Origin: Pyrus communis
Taxonomy: Eukaryota; Streptophyta; Magnoliopsida; Rosales; Rosaceae
DNA length: 64,000 nucleotides
Direction: 5' to 3'
Assembly: GCF_963583255.1 (NCBI RefSeq)
Contig: NC_084811.1
Span: 16,014,088 to 16,078,087 of the forward strand
Shown here: one piece after another, positions 44,002 to 55,745 of the stretch
Position numbering within the stretch: position 1 is the stretch's first letter
Layout: every line of letters begins with the position of its first letter
Notes under the pieces: model-generated
Databases searched by the model: none
What the model was told of the DNA's origin: nothing
The model's input: the letters and a program-made list of their open reading frames with translations, nothing else
Program-made: the position numbers and the translations under genes

Positions 44002-46259
44002 TGATGCGAGAATTATAAGCACACAAATTAACCCTCTTTTTATCAATTGTAGTAAGTATGTAAGTAGGGATCGTTCTAGGCCGTGGATTAGGAGGGATTG
44101 CAAAATCACTTGAAAACTGACTCAAATACGTAAAAACAAGTTTAAAACACTATACTAGACTCAAAGAATGCAAAACTAAACTTTAAAACACCAAAACAAA
44201 CCAAAAGACTCAAAACAGCACCCAAAACACTCAAAACTGCCTTAAAAACACAATCTGGGCAGTTTTGAACACTAGACACAACTTTGGATGAAAATTGGTT
44301 TTAACTTGACCTAAGACACTTAAAAACACAAACTAAAGTGATTTCTAACTACTATGACTCAACAAAGTAAAGGGGGATTGGTTTTGGACGAATTTAAAAA
44401 CAAAACAAACTTTTTAAATTAGAATAGATTGTAAAAACGAATTTGATGGAATTGAATGGATGGGAAGCTAGCTAAGGGGTTCATCTCCACACATGCCATA
44501 CTTGCACACAAAACGATTTCTAATTGCTTTTCAATAAACCATGAATTCTCAACGCCCCAGATTAACCGTGAATTGCACTAATTAACCCTCAGATTTTCCT
44601 AACGTTATTGACTTGGATGATTGCATACGACAACCCAAAGCATTCCCCACAAGTTCCCTACATGAATTGCATAATAGAGATACAAGCAAGAATCATTAAG
44701 TTCTTTGAAAACCATAAGCATTGACGAAGCACTCGTTACTATGAATTGCATGAAACTTATGCCAAGAATTTACTTAACGCAATTGAGATCATCAACTTTT
44801 ACTACTTGTGAATATAAGTTTGTAACGATTAGGTGAAACTTCCTTATATCCTAGCATTAGATTTACGCATGATAATTAAGCGTGCACTCTCAACCAACAC
44901 ACACAAATCAGTTTAATTCAAATAGATAAGTAAATTGAATTCACAACTTATGAAACGCAATTAGAGGTAATCAAGTCATATAGCAAGCATGATCATGGTT
45001 TCGAATCCCCCCCTAGCCAAGGGGGGTTTAGTTCCTCATACGTACAAGACAAAGAGAAGTAAATTTAAACATTGAAATCAAAGGAGAGGAAACACCTAAA
45101 TATTCCAGCCACTCGAACTTGAATTGCATGAACTTCCAAGCCCTCTTCTCCTCCTCTTTGTTGCGGCACAAGGTCTAAGGACAGGTTTTGGGTGGTATTT
45201 GTATGGGGGAATGGATGTGTGATGGTAGGGTAGTGTTTAGGAGGGATGGGGAGTGCAGCAAGGTGGGAAAATATGGAGAATGGTGAAGGATGGCTACGGC
45301 AAAGGTTGGGAATGTAGTTCTTGGCGAATTTCTGAATATGGAAGAGTGAATGATTGTTGTGTGAAGGGGTGGTGATTAAATGGCACGGCAAGGGGGTCTA
45401 TTTATAGTGCAAAATCCCTCTAAATCAGCAAGGAAAAAGGACTAAGTATTTGAAGATGACAAGGAAATCAAAACCCATCAGGAATAGGCCATCTAGAAGG
45501 TAGGAAACCCCAAAGGAAAAGGAATAGAGGCGCCAGATTTTTAGGGTTCTAGAAACAAAGTGTTTTGTGGCAGAAATTGGCACTTCTAGAAGGATTTGGG
45601 GCGCCACCTTTGTAGGAGATAAGATAAGGTTCCTAGAATCATGTTTTAAGGGCCAAATTTGTAGGGAAAAAGAGATAAGGGTGCGGCACCTTTGTAGGGA
45701 TAATGTTAGGGCTTCTAGAAAGCCTAAAAACTAAGGGGATTTGAATAAAACCCACGGCAAAGATAGGATAGGGCATCTAAGGCTTCTAGAAACCCTCTAA
45801 GATAAGGTAAAGTGCATGGCATCCCTATAAGATTAGGATAAGGTGTCCTAAAGTGTTTATGACTCCTCTTTTTGGCTGAAAACCTTGTGCATTAGGATTA
45901 GGAAAGCTAATTCTTCTTCATCTTGGAATTCTTCTCCTTCTTGGACTTGGAAAACTTCTTTGTTGCTGCAACTTGAGGCCATTGGGATTTAACTTTCCTA
46001 CTTCAAGTAGGAAACCTTGCTCAAGTAGGAATCATCATCTTCAAGTCTTCAATTTCGTCCATCCTCTTGGCTCCAAGCATATGATATCCATTCCAAGCTC
46101 TAATTTGCTCCAAAAGGCTCCAAAATGCATCCTTTTGCATACTTTGCCCTTAAATCCTGAAAATACATAAAACTAGCTTAAAAGACTACTTTACTAAGGA
46201 AAAACACTATAAATGCACAAGAACAAGCTAAACTAAGGTGCATAAATATGCCCCTATCA
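44002..46259 (-). repeat. LTR of L
   Basis: The 2,258-bp LTR reads on the minus strand from TGATAGGGGC at 46259 to TCGCATCA at 44002. It holds the C/G hairpin near 45006 and the conserved block with GAGAGTGCACGC. U3 is GGAT/AAGG-rich on the plus strand (45600-45850). Confidence 0.88.
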
Positions 46260-46988
46260 TTAGTGCAAGTAAATCATTTAATCTTTCCGGCGGACTTCTA
46301 TGTGCTCGAGATGGATGAATCTGACCATGCCCCTTCGTTGCCAATCCTCCTTGGACGGCCATTCATGAAGACGGCTCAAACGAAGATTGATGTGTTTAAT
46401 GGAACTTTGTCCATGGAATTTGATGGGGAAGTTGTTAATTTTAATCTCTCTAATTCTATTAAGTATCCTAGTGTGGATCATTCATGTTTCTCCATTGATA
46501 TAATTGACTCTTTGGCGCAGGGATACCTTGAAGATTTGAACGCCGATGCACTCGAAAATGTCATTACACGAAGCATGGAACTCAAAACCAAGGGAGGGGG
46601 ATTGTTGCTAGCCCACGGCACACATGATCTATTACATGCCGTGCATCCTAGTGAGGAATGTATTGAGTTGGTTGCTGCCCTTAAGTCATTGCCTAAGCAT
46701 GAGGGTAAGTTTTCTAACTTTGAGTCAATTCCCATTTCGACTAACAAGTTGCTTCCATCCATAGTTCAGGCACCTACCCTTGATCTCAAACCATTACCTA
46801 GCCATTTGAAGTACATTTTCTTGGGGGAAGAGGAGACCATACCTGCCATTATTTCCTCATCACTCACGGCACAAGAAGAAGAGAAACTAGTGCGTGTTTT
46901 GAAGGAGTACAAATCTGCCCTAGGTTGGACCTTGGCCGATATCAAAGGTATTAGTCACGCCAAAATTTATGCATCAAATATTTCTTGA
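46260..46988 (+). pseudogene. pol: Protease C-terminus and linker to RT start of K2
   Basis: Resumes inside protease (QVNHLIFPADFYVLEMDES, then ILLGRPF). The active-site DLGAS was lost in the deletion next to L. The linker and RT start ([12 protein letters not shown]) follow. A small rearrangement at about 46957-46975 (CACGCCAAAATTTATG for CCCGCGACATGTATG) shifts the frame, and RT continues in the frame of 46969. Confidence 0.85.
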
Positions 46989-47829
46989 GGAGGGGGCCAA
47001 ACCAACTAGAGAGGCCCAACGCCGTCTCAACCCTCCGATGATGGAAGTAGTGAAAAAGGAGATAATCAAACTCCTTGATTGTGGAGTGATTTACCCTATC
47101 TCCGATAGCCGTTGGGTTTCACCTATCCAATGTGTTCCCAAGAAATCTGGAGTGACGGTTGTGGAGAATACGGAGAATGAGCTTGTGCCCACCCGAATCA
47201 TAACCGGTTGGCGTGTATGCGTTGATTATAGGAAGATAAATGCCACCACAAGGAAGGACCACTTCCCATTGCCGTTCCTAGATCAAATGCTCGAGAGGTT
47301 AGCAGGTCATTCATTTTATTGTTTTCTTGATGGATATTCTGGTTATAATCAAATTGTTATTGCCCCGGATGATCAAGAAAATACCACTTTTACTTGTCCC
47401 TTTGGAACGTTTGCATATCGACGCATGCCATTCGGTTTGTGCAATGCTCCTACCACGTTTCAAAGGTGTATGGTTAGCATGTTTTCTGATTATGTTGAGA
47501 GAATTATTGAGATATTCATGGATGACTTTAGTGTGTTTGGGGATTCCTTTGATCATTGTTTAAATAATCTGACCTTAATTTTGAAACGTTGTGTTGAAAC
47601 AAATCTTGTGCTTAATTGGGAAAAATGTCACTTCATGGTTAAGCAAGGTATTGTTCTAGGACATAATATTTCTGAAAAAGGCATTGAAGTGGATAAATCT
47701 AAGGTAGACCTTGTTCGTCACTTACCCTCTCCAACTTCGGTTAGAGAGGTTCGTTCGTTTCTTAGTCACGCAGGTTTTTATAGGCGTTTAATAAAGGATT
47801 TCTCCAAGATTGCGCAGCCACTATGCCGA
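46969..47829 (+). pseudogene. pol: Reverse transcriptase of K2
   Basis: The RT palm is intact by motif: [34 protein letters not shown] and [10 protein letters not shown], followed by the thumb region [16 protein letters not shown]. At 47829 a 26-bp deletion relative to K1 joins two CGA copies and shifts the frame just before RNase H. Substitutions relative to K1 are scattered. Confidence 0.88.
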
Positions 47830-49096
47830 GTTTAATGATGGATGCTCCACGGCATTCAAGCACTTAAAGGAGGCTCTCACCACGACACCAATCATCACTC
47901 CACCAGATTGGTCTATTCCTTTTGAGTTGATGTGTGATGCATCGGATTATGCCCTTGGAGCTGTTTTGGGCCAAAGGAAAAACGAACAGCCACATGTTAT
48001 TTATTATGCTTCACGCACTTTAAATGATGCTCAATTGAATTATTCTACAACCGAAAAAGAACTTTTGGCGGTTGTATTTGCGTTGGATAAGTTTAGATCA
48101 TATCTAATTGGTACTAAAGTAATTGTTTGCACTGACCACGCAGCCTTGAAGTATCTTCTCACCAAAAGGGAGGCCAAACCAAGGCTCATTCGTTGGATGC
48201 TCCTACTTCAAGAATTCAACATTGAAATTAGGGACAAGAAGGGATGTGAAAACGTGGTGGCTGACCACCTAAGTCGAATGGTGCGCGAAGAAGAGGAGCT
48301 TCCCATTTCAGAAACGTTTTCGGATGAACAACTTCTGTCCGTTGAGGTATGTACCCCTTGGTATGCTGATTTGGTCAATTTTATGGTGTCTAAGCAAGTT
48401 CCTAACACCTTAAGCAAGGCCCAACGTGATAAACTAAAAAAGGATGCACGTTTTTATGTTTTGGACGACCCTTATTTGTGGAAAATCTGCCCGGATCAGA
48501 TTGTGCGTCGTTGTGTTCATGAATCTGAGTTTAATTCCATTTTGAGTTTTTGCCATACATATGCATATGGTGGACACTTTGGCACACAACGCACAGCGTT
48601 TAAGGTTCTTGAAAGTGGTTTTTGTTGGCCTACATTGTTTAGAGATGCTAGGGCTTTTTGCTTAACATGTGATCGATGTCAAAAGACAGGAAGTTTAGGC
48701 CAAAGAGACCAAATGCCGCAAACCCCAATCCTTGTTGTTGAAATCTTTGATGTTTGGGGTATTGATTTTATGGGTCCTTTCCCTATGTCTTTTGGTTTTA
48801 CTTACATTTTACTTGCCGTTGATTATGTGTCAAAGTGGGTGGAAGCTAAAGCCACCCGAACTAACGATTCTAGAGTTGTTGCAGATTTTGTAAAATCTAA
48901 CATTTTCTCTAGATTTGGGATGCCTCGAGTGCTCATAAGCGATGGTGGGTCTCATTTTTGCAACCGCACCATTGCAGCGTTGCTTAAGAAGTATAACGTG
49001 ATGCATAAGGTTTCCACACCTTATCACCCCCCAAACAAGTGGCCAAGCCGAAGTTTCAAATCGAGAAATAAAGCAAATCCTGGAAAAGACCGTTAG
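47830..49096 (+). pseudogene. pol: RNase H and integrase N-terminal/core of K2
   Basis: In the shifted frame, RNase H keeps [23 protein letters not shown] and [10 protein letters not shown]. The integrase finger has [10 protein letters not shown] and CLTCDRCQ. The first two catalytic Asp residues (WGIDFMG and ISDGGSHF) are present. The codon after the K1 zinc finger is CAA, so the TAA of K1 is K1-specific. One extra C in the run at about 49027-49033 shifts the frame before the catalytic Glu, and the frame stops at 49096. Confidence 0.88.
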
Positions 49097-49658
49097 GCCG
49101 AATAGAAAAGATTGGAGCTTGCGTTTGGAGGATGCATTGTGGGCGTATCGAACGGCTTACAAAACGCCCATTGGTATGTCCCCATTTCGGCTAGTCTATG
49201 GAAAGCCATGCCATCTACCCGTGGAGCTTGAACACATGGCACATTGGGCGGTCAAGACCTTCAATATGGATGTGGACACGGCTGGAACCCATAGGAAGCT
49301 ACAATTGAACGAGCCTGAAGAGATTAGGCATGAGGCGTAGGAGAATGCCCGGATGTACAAAGAGAAGACCAAGGCCGTCCACGACAAGATGATTAGAGGC
49401 AAAACCTTCTTAATCGGGCAGAAAGTGTTGTTATTCAATTCCCGTCTTCGGTTATTCCCCGGTAAGTTACGTTCTAAGTGGATTGGTCCATTTGTTATCA
49501 CTAATGTTTTTGTGCTTGGTGCAGTCCAAATACAAAGTTTGACAATTGGACAAGAATTCAAGGTGAATGGCCATAGGTTGAAACCCTACTACGAGAACTT
49601 TGTTGAGCATGTTGTGGAGGAGATCCCATTGCATGCCGTGGGCTCCAATGGGGAATGA
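49097..49658 (+). pseudogene. pol: Integrase C-terminus of K2
   Basis: Continues in the next frame: [18 protein letters not shown], then TAG at 49338-49340 (TAC in K1), then [15 protein letters not shown] and [11 protein letters not shown] to the same VGSNGE end. Two lesions in 250 codons rule out function. Confidence 0.87.
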
Positions 49659-50849
49659 GCACACCATCGTCCGGCTGCAAGACGTTAAAGCAAGCGCTTC
49701 GTGGGAGGCAACCCATGCAATCACCAAGGAGAGGATGGTATTTACACTCCATAACCAGATTTGCGTCCCTAGCCTCTTCTCTTTGTTATTTACATTCTGC
49801 CATGCTTAGTGTGTTTAGTTGCTGTTTGTGTGTTTACTTTTGTTTGGTGTGATTTTAGGCTTGAAACATTGAGGACAATGTTTGATTTAAGTGTTGGGGG
49901 GGGGGGGGGGGGGGGGGTAACTAATGTTGTTGATGCAAATTCGTGGGATTTTATCACCCATAACTTCCAATGTTGTTCCTTGCTGTTTTAAGTGTTTTTA
50001 AGCTATTTTAGAGTGTTTTAGTGTGTGTTGACTTAACAATCCGAAAATCCCATAAAAATTTGAAAAATTGTTTTGAAAAACCTAAAAAGAGTTGTTTTTG
50101 TGTGTTTGTTTGTGTCGTAGGTTACCTTCCAACACAATGATGAGGATTTGGTTTTTAATTGCATGATGGTTAAAGAAAGTTACAAACATGGATGGACGTT
50201 TGATATACTCTTTGGTTTATGCTTGGTTGTAGTTATAGTTTACGAATTCACATGTAATCACAAAGGAAAATTAGTTTTTGTAACATGCTTGAAGGAATGA
50301 ACTCAAACTAACTCTACATCCCTGTGAGACTTGAGCCTAAACGTTTATTTGGAGAGTAATAGTCTCTGCATCATTGTTTTCTAAAAGTCGTTGCATGATC
50401 TCATTATTCTTTGCTTGGTTACTACTTAGAAGGCGTTTCATCACTTAGTTCCAAATGCTAGAACTCATGCCCATTTCATTCAAAGCATGTTATTGAATTG
50501 CATAACACATATTCAAGATGAAGTTGTGTAGTGACCACCATCGAAGCCAAATTGCCGTGTGCCCTTCACTCATTTTGTGTTTAAGTTTAACCCCATTGAG
50601 CCGTGTTAGCCTATGTTCTTTGTTAACCCATATTATCCTCACCTAGCCTAGATTAGGACCACCCATACCCTTGTTCTTGAAGCATAGTAAGCATGACTGA
50701 AAATGAATTCCTTTTAATTAATGTGTTGCAGAAAATAAGTGTGGGGGGAGAAGTATTGATGTGAGTTTATGTGCCATAGGCACGGCTAGAAAAAAAAAAG
50801 TCATGAAAAAGAAAAAAAAATGTGTGAAAAAGCTAAGTGTGGGGGAATT
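49659..50849 (+). other. Non-coding 3' spacer of K2, shortened
   Basis: Matches the K1 spacer up to the A/G tract (about 50789-50830), then jumps straight to AAAAAGCTAAGTGTGGGGG before the LTR. About 775 bp present in K1 are missing. The join shares AAAAG. A second PPT-like motif is at 50735-50751. Confidence 0.85.
49896..49917 (+). other. G22 homopolymer in the K2 spacer
   Basis: Twenty-two consecutive G follow GATTTAAGTGTT. This is the longest of the five tracts at this position. G runs of this size form quadruplexes and are prone to slippage and sequencing error, so the exact count is uncertain. Confidence 0.75.
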
Positions 50850-53011
50850 TGATAGGAGCATATTTATACGACTTAATTGGCTTGTTCTCGTGCATTTATG
50901 TTGTGTTTCCTTGGTTATTTTTGTGTTTAAAGTCACTTTTGTGTGTTTTCAGATTATATGGCCAAAGTGTGCAAGAAGATGCAAATTGGAGTCTTTTGGA
51001 GCAAAAGAGGAATGAATGAGTTGAAGACTTAAAGAACGATGGATTCCTACTTCAACGAGGATTCCTACTTCAAGTAGGAAAGTTAACCCTAGGTTTCCCA
51101 TTTTGGTAACCTTTTGCTAATCTTAAACATCCGTATTTTCCAGCCACTTTGAAGGCCTTATATGCACTTTAGGACACAAAACGAAGGCCCTAGCCCACTT
51201 TCAAACCTTTGCCGTGGGTTTCCCCTTCATCCCTTCCCTTGCCGTGCAAGGGGGGGCAATTTTGTCCTAGGTTATGCACTTAAAACACATGCTCCTGCCT
51301 AAACTAAACCCTAGCCGCACCTTGCAGCCACTTCCCCTTTCAAAATATAACCTTAAGCCGCACCTAAACCCTAACTCTTTTCTTGGCCGCACCTTTCCCT
51401 TTAATTTCTGAACTTAAACCTATTTCCCTTTCAAATAAAACCCTAGCCGCACCTATTAACCAAATTCCTTTTAATTTTCTGATTTGATTTCCCTAATTCT
51501 AGAAGCCTTTGATTTAATTTTAGTTAATAAAAATAAGCTAGGGTTTTATTTTCTAAAACCCTATATAAACTAAAGCCTAGCCGCACCCTAGCTCTCTCTC
51601 TTTTCATTGATTCTTTCATATTTCAGCCACAAAACATCTAAGCCACAGCCACCATCCCTTTCTTCCTTCAATCCGCAGCCACCATCACCCTAATTCCACC
51701 TTTGCCACAACCATCCCCACATCTCCAGCCACCATTCAAACCTCCATACACCTTCCACAACCCTTGTCGCAACCCTTCACCTTCCTAAACCCATCTACAA
51801 CCCAGAAAATCGTCCAAACTCACCCTAAACCCTCTATGCCGCAGCAAAAAGAAGAAGAAAAAGGAGCTTGAAACGTGCAGAAATTCAAAGTGGATTCGTT
51901 GGGCATTCTAGGTGTAATCAATCTTTTGTTCTCTATGTTTAATTGCAATATTGTTTCTCTTTCTGTGAACATGAGAGGCTAAACCCCTAGTTAGCTAGGG
52001 GGTGATTCGAAACCATGTTTATGCTTGCAATATAAATTGATTACCTTCGGTTGGAATTTCATGAGTTATGGATTCAATTCGCTTAACTGCTTAATTGATA
52101 ACTTATTTGTGTATGTTTATTGAGAGTGCACGCTTAGTTTTCATGCATGAATATGATGCTAGAATATAAGTGAGTTTCACCTAATAGTTACAAACTTATA
52201 TTCACAAGTAGTGGAGGTCGCTTATAAACGATCGCGTTAAATGAATTCTTGGCACTAGTTTCATGCTCATCATAGTAACGAATGCCTCGTCAACACTTAT
52301 AGTTTTCATGTTGCTTAATGATCTTTGATTGTATCTTTATTGTGCTTTTCACGTAAAGGACTTTTGGAGAATGTTTTGAATTGTGTATGCGCTGTCCCAT
52401 CCAATTCATTAACTTAAGGAGAACTTGAAGGTGAATTTAAGCGAACCTAATAAACCCGGGGTGTTGAGTTTCACGATTCATCGAAAGACCAACTAAAAAT
52501 TATCTTGTATGCAAGTGTGACATGTGTGGAGAAGAACCTTCTAGCTAGCATTCCATCCATATTTTCATCAAATTCATCTTTACAATCTGTCTTTATTACA
52601 ATCTGTGCAGTTTGCTTAATTTCGTCAAAAACTAAATCCCCTTTACTTTAGTGTTCAATTTAGTTAGAAAGTGTCTTAGTTTGTGTTTCGAAGTGTTTTG
52701 ATTCAATTTATCACCCAAATTCGTCCAAATTAGTGTAAGTGCTCAAAACTGCCCAGATTGTGTTTTTAAGGCAGTTTTGAGTGTTTTGGTGCTGATTTGA
52801 GTCTTTTGGTTTGTTTTAGTGTTTTAAGTGTTTAGTTTTGCATTCTTTGAGTCTAGTTTAGTGTTTTAACCTTTGTTTTACGTTTTTGAGTTAGTTTTCG
52901 AGTGATTTAGCAATCCCTCCTAATCCCCGGTTTAGAACGATCCCTACTTATACATATACTACAATTGTCAAAAGAGGGTTTTAATTTGTGTGCTTATAAT
53001 ATTTCGCATCA
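50850..53011 (+). repeat. 3' LTR of K2
   Basis: The 2,162-bp LTR runs from TGATAGGAGCATATTTATAC to TTTCGCATCA. It is complete, with a TATA-like CTATATAAAC near 51561, the C/G hairpin near 51990, CTAATCCCCGG near 52920 and the U5 box near 52947-52966. Confidence 0.9.
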
Positions 53012-54859
53012 CTACTTGAAGTAGGAAAGTTAACCCTAGGTTTCCCATTTTGGTAACCTTTCCTAATCTTAAACGTCCGCATTTTCCGGCCACTTTGAAG
53101 GCCTTATATGCACTTTAGGACACAAAAAGAAGGCGCTAACCCACTTTCAAACCTTTGCCGTGGGTTTCCCCTTCTTCCCTTCCCTTGCCGTGCAAGGGGG
53201 GGGTATTTTTGTCCTAGGTTATGAACTTAAACCTATTTCTCTTTCAAAATATAACCCTAAGCCACACGTAAACCCTAACCCTTTTCTTGGCCGCACCTTT
53301 CCCTTTAATTTCTGAACTTAAACCAATTTCCTTTTAATTTTTTGATTTGATTTCCTAATTCTAGAAGCCTTTGACTTAATTTTAATTAACAGAAATAACT
53401 TAGGGTTTTAATTTCTGAAAACCCTCATAAATAAGACGCTCCCTAGGGAGAATTTATGTTATTCATTCATCATCCCATATCAGCCGCAGCCACCACCAAC
53501 CCTAAAACCTTTTCAGCCGCAATCTCAATCCATTCCAGCCACCTCCCATCTCTGCCGCAACCATTCCCACCATTGCAGCCACCATTCAAACCTCCCTACA
53601 CCACCCACACCCCTTGCCGCAACCCTTTACCACCCTAAATCCATCCCTAAACCAAAATAACATTCAAAAACCCCCTAAACCCTCTCTGCCGCAGCAAGGA
53701 GAAGAAGAAAGAGGAGCTTGACGCGCAAAAATTCAACGTGGAATTGTTGGGCGTTTTAGGTGTAATCAATCTTTTGTTCTCTATGTTTAATTTCAATTTT
53801 GTTTCTCTTTCTGTGAACATGAGAGGCTAAATCCCTAGTTAGCTAGGGGGTGATTCAAAACCATGTTTATGCTTGCAATATAAATTGATTACCTTCGGTT
53901 GGAATTTCATGAGTTGTGGATTCAATTTGTTTAACTGCTTGATTGATAACTTATTTGTGTATGTTTATTGAGAGTGCACGCTTAGTTTTCATGCATCAAT
54001 ATGATGCTAGAATATAAGTGAGTTTCACCTAATAGTTACAATCTTATATTCACAAGTAGTGGAGGTCGCTTATAAACGATCGCGTTAAATGAATTCTTGG
54101 CACTAGTTTCATGCTCATCATAGTAACGAATGCCTCGTCAATACTTATAGTTTTCATATTGCTTAATGATCTTTGATTGTATCTTTATTGTGCTTTTCAT
54201 GTAAAGGACTTTTGGAGAATGTTTTGAATTGTGTATGCGTTGTCCCATCCAATTCATTAACTTAAGGAGAACTTGAAGGTGAATTTTAGCGAACTTAATT
54301 AACCCGGGGTGTTGAGTTTCATGATTCACCGAAAGACCAACTGAAAATCATCTTGTATGCAAGTGTGACATGTGTGGAGAAGAACCTTCTAGCTAGCATT
54401 TCATCCATATTTTCATCAAATTCATATTTACAATCTGTTTTAATTACAATCTGTGCACTTTGTTTAATTTCGTCAAAAACTAAATCCCCCTTTACTTTAG
54501 TGTTCAATTTAGTTAGAAAGTGTCTTAGTTTGTGTTTCTAAGTGTTTTGATTTAATTTATCACCCAAATTCGTCCAAATTAGTGTAAGTGCTCAAAACTG
54601 CCTAGATTGTGTTTTTAAGGCAATTTTGAGTGTTTTGGTGCTTTTTTGCGTGTTTTGGTTTGTTTTAGTGTTTTAAGTGTTTAGTTTTGCATTCTTTGAG
54701 TCTAGTTTAGTGTTTTAACCTTTGTTTTACGTTTTTGAGTCAGTTTTCAAGTGATTTAGCAATCCCTCCTAATCCCCGGTTTAGAACGATCCCTACTTAT
54801 ACATATACTACAATTGTCAAAAGTGGATTTTAATTTGTGTGCTTATATATTTCGCATCA
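53012..54859 (+). repeat. 3' LTR of K1, remaining 1,848 bp
   Basis: Continues the K1 LTR from offset 215 (CTACTTGAAGTAGG) to TTTCGCATCA. Its U3 text (a 60-codon frame at 53456) is nearly identical to the K1 5' LTR (23234) and differs from both K2 LTRs, which shows that it pairs with 22576-33062. TAGGG follows. Confidence 0.9.
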
Positions 54860-55745
54860 TAGGGTGCGGCAGGTTGTGTATGGAGGTGTATGGAGTGCAT
54901 GAAGGATGAAGAATGGGGGCTAGGGTGTTGCGGCACAAGTTTCTGAATAGCCAAAGGGGGTGATACGAAATTGTGGCTGAAATTATGTTTATATAGTCGT
55001 AGGGTTAATTAGATTAAGGTTACACTTAGCAGATTTAGTGGATTAGGGCCCTAGGGTTCGGCAATAGGTGATTAAATCCACTTAGGAAGGGGTTTGCCCC
55101 ACTTAGTTTCATAAAAGTATTTGTGTAACCCAAATCCATAAGGAATGAGGCCCTAAAAATCAGATTCAATCAAGGATAGGGCCTAGAGGGTGCGGCACAT
55201 ATTGGAGGGAAGGAGGGAATGGCTTGCAAGGCAAGGCAAGGCCTTCTAGAAGGAAATAGGCGCCACCTTTGTAGGGTTTCTAGAAAGAATGAGCTTTGTG
55301 GCCTATTTGGGGCTTCTAGAAGAGAATGCTTGTAGAAATATCTATTTAGGTCCCCTTGCAACTAGGATTAAGGCATGATAAGGTTAGGATAGGATAAGAT
55401 GAGATAAGGTTTTGGATAATATTTTGGATAATGTTGGATAAGGTTGGATAAGGTTTCCTCTTTTAAGTTCCTTATCGACATTGTCTTGAGTTTAGTTCCT
55501 TCATCTTCTCATCATATTTCTAGCCTCTTGAACTCCAAATTCGTCCATCCATGTTGGCCCATATACAAGCTATCCATTTAGTGCCCAAAACTGCTCCAAT
55601 GTGCACCAAAATGCACTTTCTTGGTACTTTAACCCTTTGGACCTACAAACACATGAAAATGAGTTGAAATACGACATTAACTAAGAAATAATAGCACAAA
55701 TGCACAAGAATAAGCTAGCTAAGTCGCCTAAATATGCTCTTGTCA

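Larger units (their letters stand above)
43666..46259 (-). mobile_element. Element L: 5' LTR, leader and gag start only, inserted in K2
   Basis: On the minus strand L has a complete LTR (46259-44002), PBS and about 70 codons of gag, then stops at 43666. The K2 text left of L corresponds to K1 34110 and the text right of it to K1 34775, so about 665 bp of K2 are missing. The likely history is insertion of a full element in the protease region near TTAGT, then one deletion that removed most of L and the adjacent part of K2. The join shares only CA. Confidence 0.85.
40399..53011 (+). mobile_element. Element K2 inside the 3' LTR of K1 (5' end truncated)
   Basis: K2 has a 5'-truncated 5' LTR (about 40399-42059), an internal region (42060-50849) and a complete 3' LTR (50850-53011). 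CTACT at 53012-53016 is the right TSD; CTAC at 40395-40398 is what remains of the left one. The internal region is interrupted by L (43666-46259) and has lost part of gag-pol and of the spacer. It is older and more damaged than K1 pol. Confidence 0.85.
22576..54859 (+). mobile_element. Element K1: full-length Athila-type element with J and K2 nested in its LTRs
   Basis: TAGGG at 22571-22575 and 54860-54864 flanks the unit. The 5' LTR is 22576-33062 (J inside), the internal region 33063-40179, and the 3' LTR 40180-40398 plus 53012-54859 (K2 inside). Without inserts the LTRs are about 2,062 and 2,063 bp, which strongly supports the pairing. The pol ORF is nearly complete but has several stop codons, so K1 is no longer autonomous. 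Confidence 0.9.
21342..55745 (-). repeat. 5' LTR of F, split by element K1
   Basis: The minus-strand LTR has its U5 end (TGATGTGAAAATTAAC) at 21342 and its U3 end (TGACAAGAGC, changed from TGATAGGAGC) at 55745. K1 with its nested elements splits it after 22575. The two parts (21342-22575 and 54865-55745) sum to about 2,115 bp. The tRNA-Asp antisense box at 21388-21407 matches 18 of 20. CCTAT at 55746-55750 is the likely TSD next to fragment N. Confidence 0.87.

Noticed and set aside
22576..54859. Tandem array of two elements sharing a middle LTR
   Set aside because: The middle LTR is chimeric with its switch at the K2 target site, and the outer LTR pieces reassemble to equal lengths, so nesting explains the data better.
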